This document shows positions 61,306-64,000 of a stretch of 64,000 nucleotides of DNA, piece after piece. The DNA comes from Roseateles toxinivorans. Lineage in GTDB: Bacteria > Pseudomonadota > Gammaproteobacteria > Burkholderiales > Burkholderiaceae_C. The notes under the pieces were generated by a model. That model worked only from the letters and a program-made list of their open reading frames with translations, was not told where the DNA came from and ran no database searches. The position numbers were made by a program, and so were the translations under genes. The stretch lies in contig NZ_SNXS01000007.1 in the NCBI RefSeq assembly GCF_004362525.1, positions 1 to 64,000 on the forward strand, read 5' to 3'. Position 1 is the first letter of the stretch, and every line of letters begins with the position of its first letter.

Positions 61306-62529
61306 TCAGTAGTCCTTCATCGCCTGGGCCAGCGGCACGGACTGCAGGCGCCAGGCCGGCAGCGTGGCCAACAGCAGGCCGATCACCAGCATCGCCAGCG
61401 CCATCAGCAGCTCGGCCTCGCCCAGCGCCGGCTGCAGGGCCACCCCGGTGTTGCGCGCCAGCGCCGCGCTGACGGCAAACGACAGCGCATAGCCCCCCGC
61501 CAGCCCCAGGGCAACGCCTGCGACCATCAGACTGGCGGTGAAGCCCCAGGCGATGGCGAACACATAGCGGCGCGGCGCGCCGAGCGCGCGCAGGGTAACG
61601 AACTGCGGCATCAGCAGCCGGAACAGTATCAGCACGCTGGCGATGATGGCCAACAGCACCAGCGCCTGCGTGACCAGGGCCAGCAGGCTCATCAGCTGGC
61701 GCATATCGCCCAGCACGGCATAGAGCTGCAGCAGCGCCTCGGCCGGGAAGAAGGCCATGGACTCACGGCCGGTGTAGGCGCTGCGCAGCTGGTAGGCCTG
61801 GGCCAGCTTGGGCGTGTGCAGCACGGCGGCCGGAATGCCCGGCGTGTGGGCGGCATCGAACGGCGGGCCCAGCTGGGGCGAATCGGGCGCATGGCCGCTG
61901 GGCAGCTTGTGCATCGCCCAGACCTGCTCGACCGGTGCCAGCACCGCGCGATCCCAGGGCGAGCCGGTGGGCCGCATGCGGCCGACGACGGTCAGCAGCG
62001 CTTCGTGAGCGTCCAGCGCATCGTCGCCGCCCTGCGCCTCGCCGCCGTGATGCACGCCATGGGCCGGATGGAAGCGCTCGCCGAGTTGCAGCGGCGAGGC
62101 GGCGCCGACGACAACTTCGTCGCGGGTCGCGAACCCACGGCCCTCGGCCAATCCACCCGACAGATGCTCGACCAGCGCAGCCGTCACGCCAACCACCGCC
62201 TGGCCGCGATGGCTGTCGCCAAAAGCCAGCGGCGAGACGAAGGCGGCACGCGTTTCGTTGAGCAGCTTGGCGCTCAGCTCGGGGCTGAGCAGCTGGCTGC
62301 CGCCGGGACGCAGGAACATGGCGGTCAGCAGCGCATCGGTGCGGCTGCCCGGTGCGGCGACGATCAGGTCGAACCTATCGGCGGCCTTGGCACTGCCCGA
62401 GCGCAGCGCTCGCTCCTGCGACACGATGGCCACGGCCAGGCTCACACCGGCCGCGACCAGCAGCACGAAGGCCAGCGCGCTGTAGCGGTAGCGGCTCAGC
62501 GCGGCGCGTATCACCGGCCAGGGATTCAT
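61306..62529 (-). CDS. FtsX-like ABC permease
   Basis: About 407 residues. One helix near the N-terminus (SALAFVLLVAAGVSLAVAIV), a large periplasmic region of about 250 residues, then three helices at the end (LALVTQALVLLAIIASVLIL and later) match the MacB/LolE-type FtsX architecture. Such permeases move lipoproteins or act mechanically rather than as importers. ATG 62529 is used; GTG 62535 overlaps the ATPase stop. It forms an operon with the next two genes. Confidence 0.87.
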   Translation of the reverse strand: MNPWPVIRAALSRYRYSALAFVLLVAAGVSLAVAIVSQERALRSGSAKAADRFDLIVAAPGSRTDALLTAMFLRPGGSQLLSPELSAKLLNETRAAFVSPLAFGDSHRGQAVVGVTAALVEHLSGGLAEGRGFATRDEVVVGAASPLQLGERFHPAHGVHHGGEAQGGDDALDAHEALLTVVGRMRPTGSPWDRAVLAPVEQVWAMHKLPSGHAPDSPQLGPPFDAAHTPGIPAAVLHTPKLAQAYQLRSAYTGRESMAFFPAEALLQLYAVLGDMRQLMSLLALVTQALVLLAIIASVLILFRLLMPQFVTLRALGAPRRYVFAIAWGFTASLMVAGVALGLAGGYALSFAVSAALARNTGVALQPALGEAELLMALAMLVIGLLLATLPAWRLQSVPLAQAMKDY

Positions 62530-62531
62530 GC

Positions 62532-63200
62532 TCACGACAAGACCCGCCCCGACTTCATCGTCAAAACCTGATCGGCCCGCGCGGACAGCCGCTCGTCATG
62601 GGTGACGGTGACCACGGTCTTGCCCTGCCGGGCGATGTCCTGCAGCGCCGCGGCAATGCGCTGGCCGTTGTCGGCGTCGAGGCTTGCGGTGGGCTCGTCG
62701 GCCAGCAGGATGGGTGGGTCCAGCAGCAGCGCGCGTGCCAAGGCCACACGTTGCTGTTCGCCGCGGGACAGTCGCGCCACCGGCCCGGCGCGCTGCGGCA
62801 GCTCGAAGCGCGCCAGCAACTCCATGCCGCGCTGGCGCAGCGTGGTCGGCAGATGCAGGCGGCTGAACTGCGCCGGCAGCAGCACATTGGCCAGCGCGTC
62901 GAGTTCATCAATCAGCCGGAAGTCCTGGAACACCATGCCGCAATGGGCCAGGCGCCAGGCATCGCGCCGGCCCTCGCTCAGGCGGTTCAGCTCGACCTCG
63001 CCAAACAGGATGCGGCCCTGCTGCGGCACGACAATGCCGGCCAGCGCATGCAGCAGCGTCGTCTTGCCCGAGCCCGAGGGGCCGACGACGGCAGTCAGCT
63101 GCCCCGGCGCAAAGCTTGCGCTGACGTCCTGCAGCGCCTGGATGGCCACACCGCCGGCATCGGCGAAGCTGGCGCTGACCGAATGGGCAGCCAGCATCAT
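62532..63200 (-). CDS. ABC ATPase, LolD/MacB-type
   Basis: A 222-residue ATPase with Walker A GPSGSGKTTLLHALAG, Q-loop MVFQDFRLIDELDALANVLL, signature LSRGEQQRVALARAL, Walker B ILLADEPTASLD and switch His THDERL. Size and the VFQxFRLI-type loop match LolD/MacB partners of FtsX-like permeases. The ATG is used after the CxxC-protein stop; the longer frame is not supported. Confidence 0.9.
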   Translation of the reverse strand: MMLAAHSVSASFADAGGVAIQALQDVSASFAPGQLTAVVGPSGSGKTTLLHALAGIVVPQQGRILFGEVELNRLSEGRRDAWRLAHCGMVFQDFRLIDELDALANVLLPAQFSRLHLPTTLRQRGMELLARFELPQRAGPVARLSRGEQQRVALARALLLDPPILLADEPTASLDADNGQRIAAALQDIARQGKTVVTVTHDERLSARADQVLTMKSGRVLS

Positions 63201-63619
63201 GGCCGCTGGTAGCTGGCGTCGGTCAGGCGCACGCGGCTGACGAAGCCGGTGGCCGCGTCGGTCTGCGGGCCTATCTCCAGCCGGCCCACGACCTGTATCA
63301 ACTCGCCAGGCCGCACCGCCTCCTGGCGCTTCTTCATGCGCACGAAGATGATGGTGTCTATCCACTGGTCCTCGGACGCGCAGAAGGGGCAGGTCTCGAC
63401 CGGCGTGTTCGACAGCACGAAGAAGTCAGACTCGACCTTCAGGTGCGGCGCCATAAAGCCCTGGATGGTGACCGGCTTGCCGGCCAATTTTTTGGCCAGA
63501 TCGGAGAAGCTCAGGTCGGGCTTGTACAGCTCGAACATGCGGATGCGCGGCGGTGCCTGGGCAAGCGCCGCCACCGGCAGCAGGGCCGCCGTCAGCGCAA
63601 GGAGGCGACGCCTCAGCAT
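63197..63619 (-). CDS. exported CxxC protein, partner of the ABC exporter
   Basis: A 140-residue protein: a signal peptide (LLALTAALLPVAALAQAPPR) and a small domain with a CxxC-type pair, SNTPVETCPFCASEDQW, followed by QVVGRLEIGPQTDAATGFVS. It resembles the DUF3299 group often found beside such ABC systems, where it may bind metal or a thiol-linked cargo. The link is by operon position: its end overlaps the ATPase start by 4 bp. Confidence 0.72.
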   Translation of the reverse strand: MLRRRLLALTAALLPVAALAQAPPRIRMFELYKPDLSFSDLAKKLAGKPVTIQGFMAPHLKVESDFFVLSNTPVETCPFCASEDQWIDTIIFVRMKKRQEAVRPGELIQVVGRLEIGPQTDAATGFVSRVRLTDASYQRP

Positions 63620-63626
63620 GCCGGCA

Positions 63627-64000
63627 TCACTCCATGCCCGTGACGGCCAGCACGATGCTCAAGGAGGTCTGAATGGCCTTGACCATGGGCTCCTTCTCGA
63701 CATCGATCCACTCGTCCAGCGAGTGGGCGCGGCCGCTCTTGTCCGGCGCGCCGCGGCCTATGGTGATGGCCGGGATGCCCAGGTTCATCGGCATGTTCGA
63801 GTCGGTCGAACTCCACTGGTAGCCGACCTTGTAGCCGCCGGCCTCGATCGCCGCCTTGGCGTACTGCACCAGCTCGGACTTGGCGTCGGTGTTGCCGGCC
63901 GGGCGGTCGCCGATCAGCTTGGCTTCGACGGTGATCTTGCCCTCCTTGATCGAACGGGCGAAGTTCTCGCCGTCGGCGGCCTCCTGCATGATCTTCAGCA
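63627..64000 (-). CDS. M20-family metallopeptidase (3' part only)
   Basis: The C-terminal 124 residues of a peptidase whose 5' part lies beyond the window. STDSNMPMNLGIPAITIGRG, with the metal/active-site Asp, and GRAHSLDEWIDVEKEPMVKA, with the late His, match the catalytic domain end of M20/M25-type aminoacyl-peptidases. The frame stays open to the edge. It ends 7 bp before the CxxC gene, so may be the first gene of that operon. Confidence 0.85.
   Translation of the reverse strand, partial: LKIMQEAADGENFARSIKEGKITVEAKLIGDRPAGNTDAKSELVQYAKAAIEAGGYKVGYQWSSTDSNMPMNLGIPAITIGRGAPDKSGRAHSLDEWIDVEKEPMVKAIQTSLSIVLAVTGME

Overview
The window reads as a chromosomal segment of a GC-rich betaproteobacterium of the order Burkholderiales, most likely near Roseateles, Paucibacter, Mitsuaria or Rubrivivax. 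The pointers are the rpe/gph/trp gene set, a Gcr-type recombinase, TRAP and Bug solute receptors, a PEP-CTERM protein and a chitin/GlcNAc catabolic cluster. This placement is inferred from gene content only. I saw no rRNA, tRNA, CRISPR array or insertion sequence.

Layout. 0.1-9.7 kb (minus strand) is a GlcNAc/chito-oligosaccharide operon: kinase, GntR repressor NagQ, NagA, SIS deaminase NagB-II, an internal terminator, GH3 hexosaminidase, NagP-like permease, GH16-like secreted hydrolase, NagX and a DUF6445 oxygenase-like protein. A motif at its promoter (TTGGTA, 11-bp repeat period) recurs in front of a GH18 chitinase at 46-47 kb, which suggests one regulon. 9.8-15.7 kb is trpE-trpG-ltaE-trpD-trpC-ung, preceded by a previously untracked 27-residue leader peptide with Trp-Pro-Trp codons and mutually exclusive RNA hairpins: a trp attenuator, probably leaderless. 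15.7-23.4 kb has an atypical M19 peptidase, gph, an RND efflux pair, rpe and a TetR regulator. 23.5-31 kb has fasciclin proteins, tag, apaG, the Gcr-like protein, a 39-residue membrane peptide, mltA and small or housekeeping genes.

31-36 kb is a complete dipeptide-type ABC importer; 36-40 kb a TRAP importer; 40-43 kb a TldD/PmbA-type pair; 43-46 kb a MocR regulator with a SnoaL-like gene and a flavodoxin-fold reductase. 47-51 kb is a Bug receptor, a BKACE enzyme and a 3-hydroxyacyl-CoA dehydrogenase-like enzyme, with a divergent LysR gene whose start codon lies inside a perfect palindrome. 51-53 kb has a secreted protein, a flavin reductase and a DMT exporter.

The most unusual region is 53.7-56.1 kb: two tandem paralogous 40- and 34-residue peptides ending in Cys-(Cys/Ala)-Thr-Ile-x-Lys, a strong hairpin, an LpxL/HtrB-like acyltransferase and a membrane M50 metalloprotease with a PqqD-like N-terminus. 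It looks like an undescribed ribosomally made, possibly lipidated and proteolytically matured peptide system. 56-57.4 kb holds an ABC ATPase remnant and a FitAB/VapBC-type toxin-antitoxin pair with its operator. 57.6-64 kb has a PEP-CTERM protein, a sensor histidine kinase, an ABC/FtsX-type exporter with a CxxC periplasmic partner, and the 3' part of an M20 peptidase that runs off the window.
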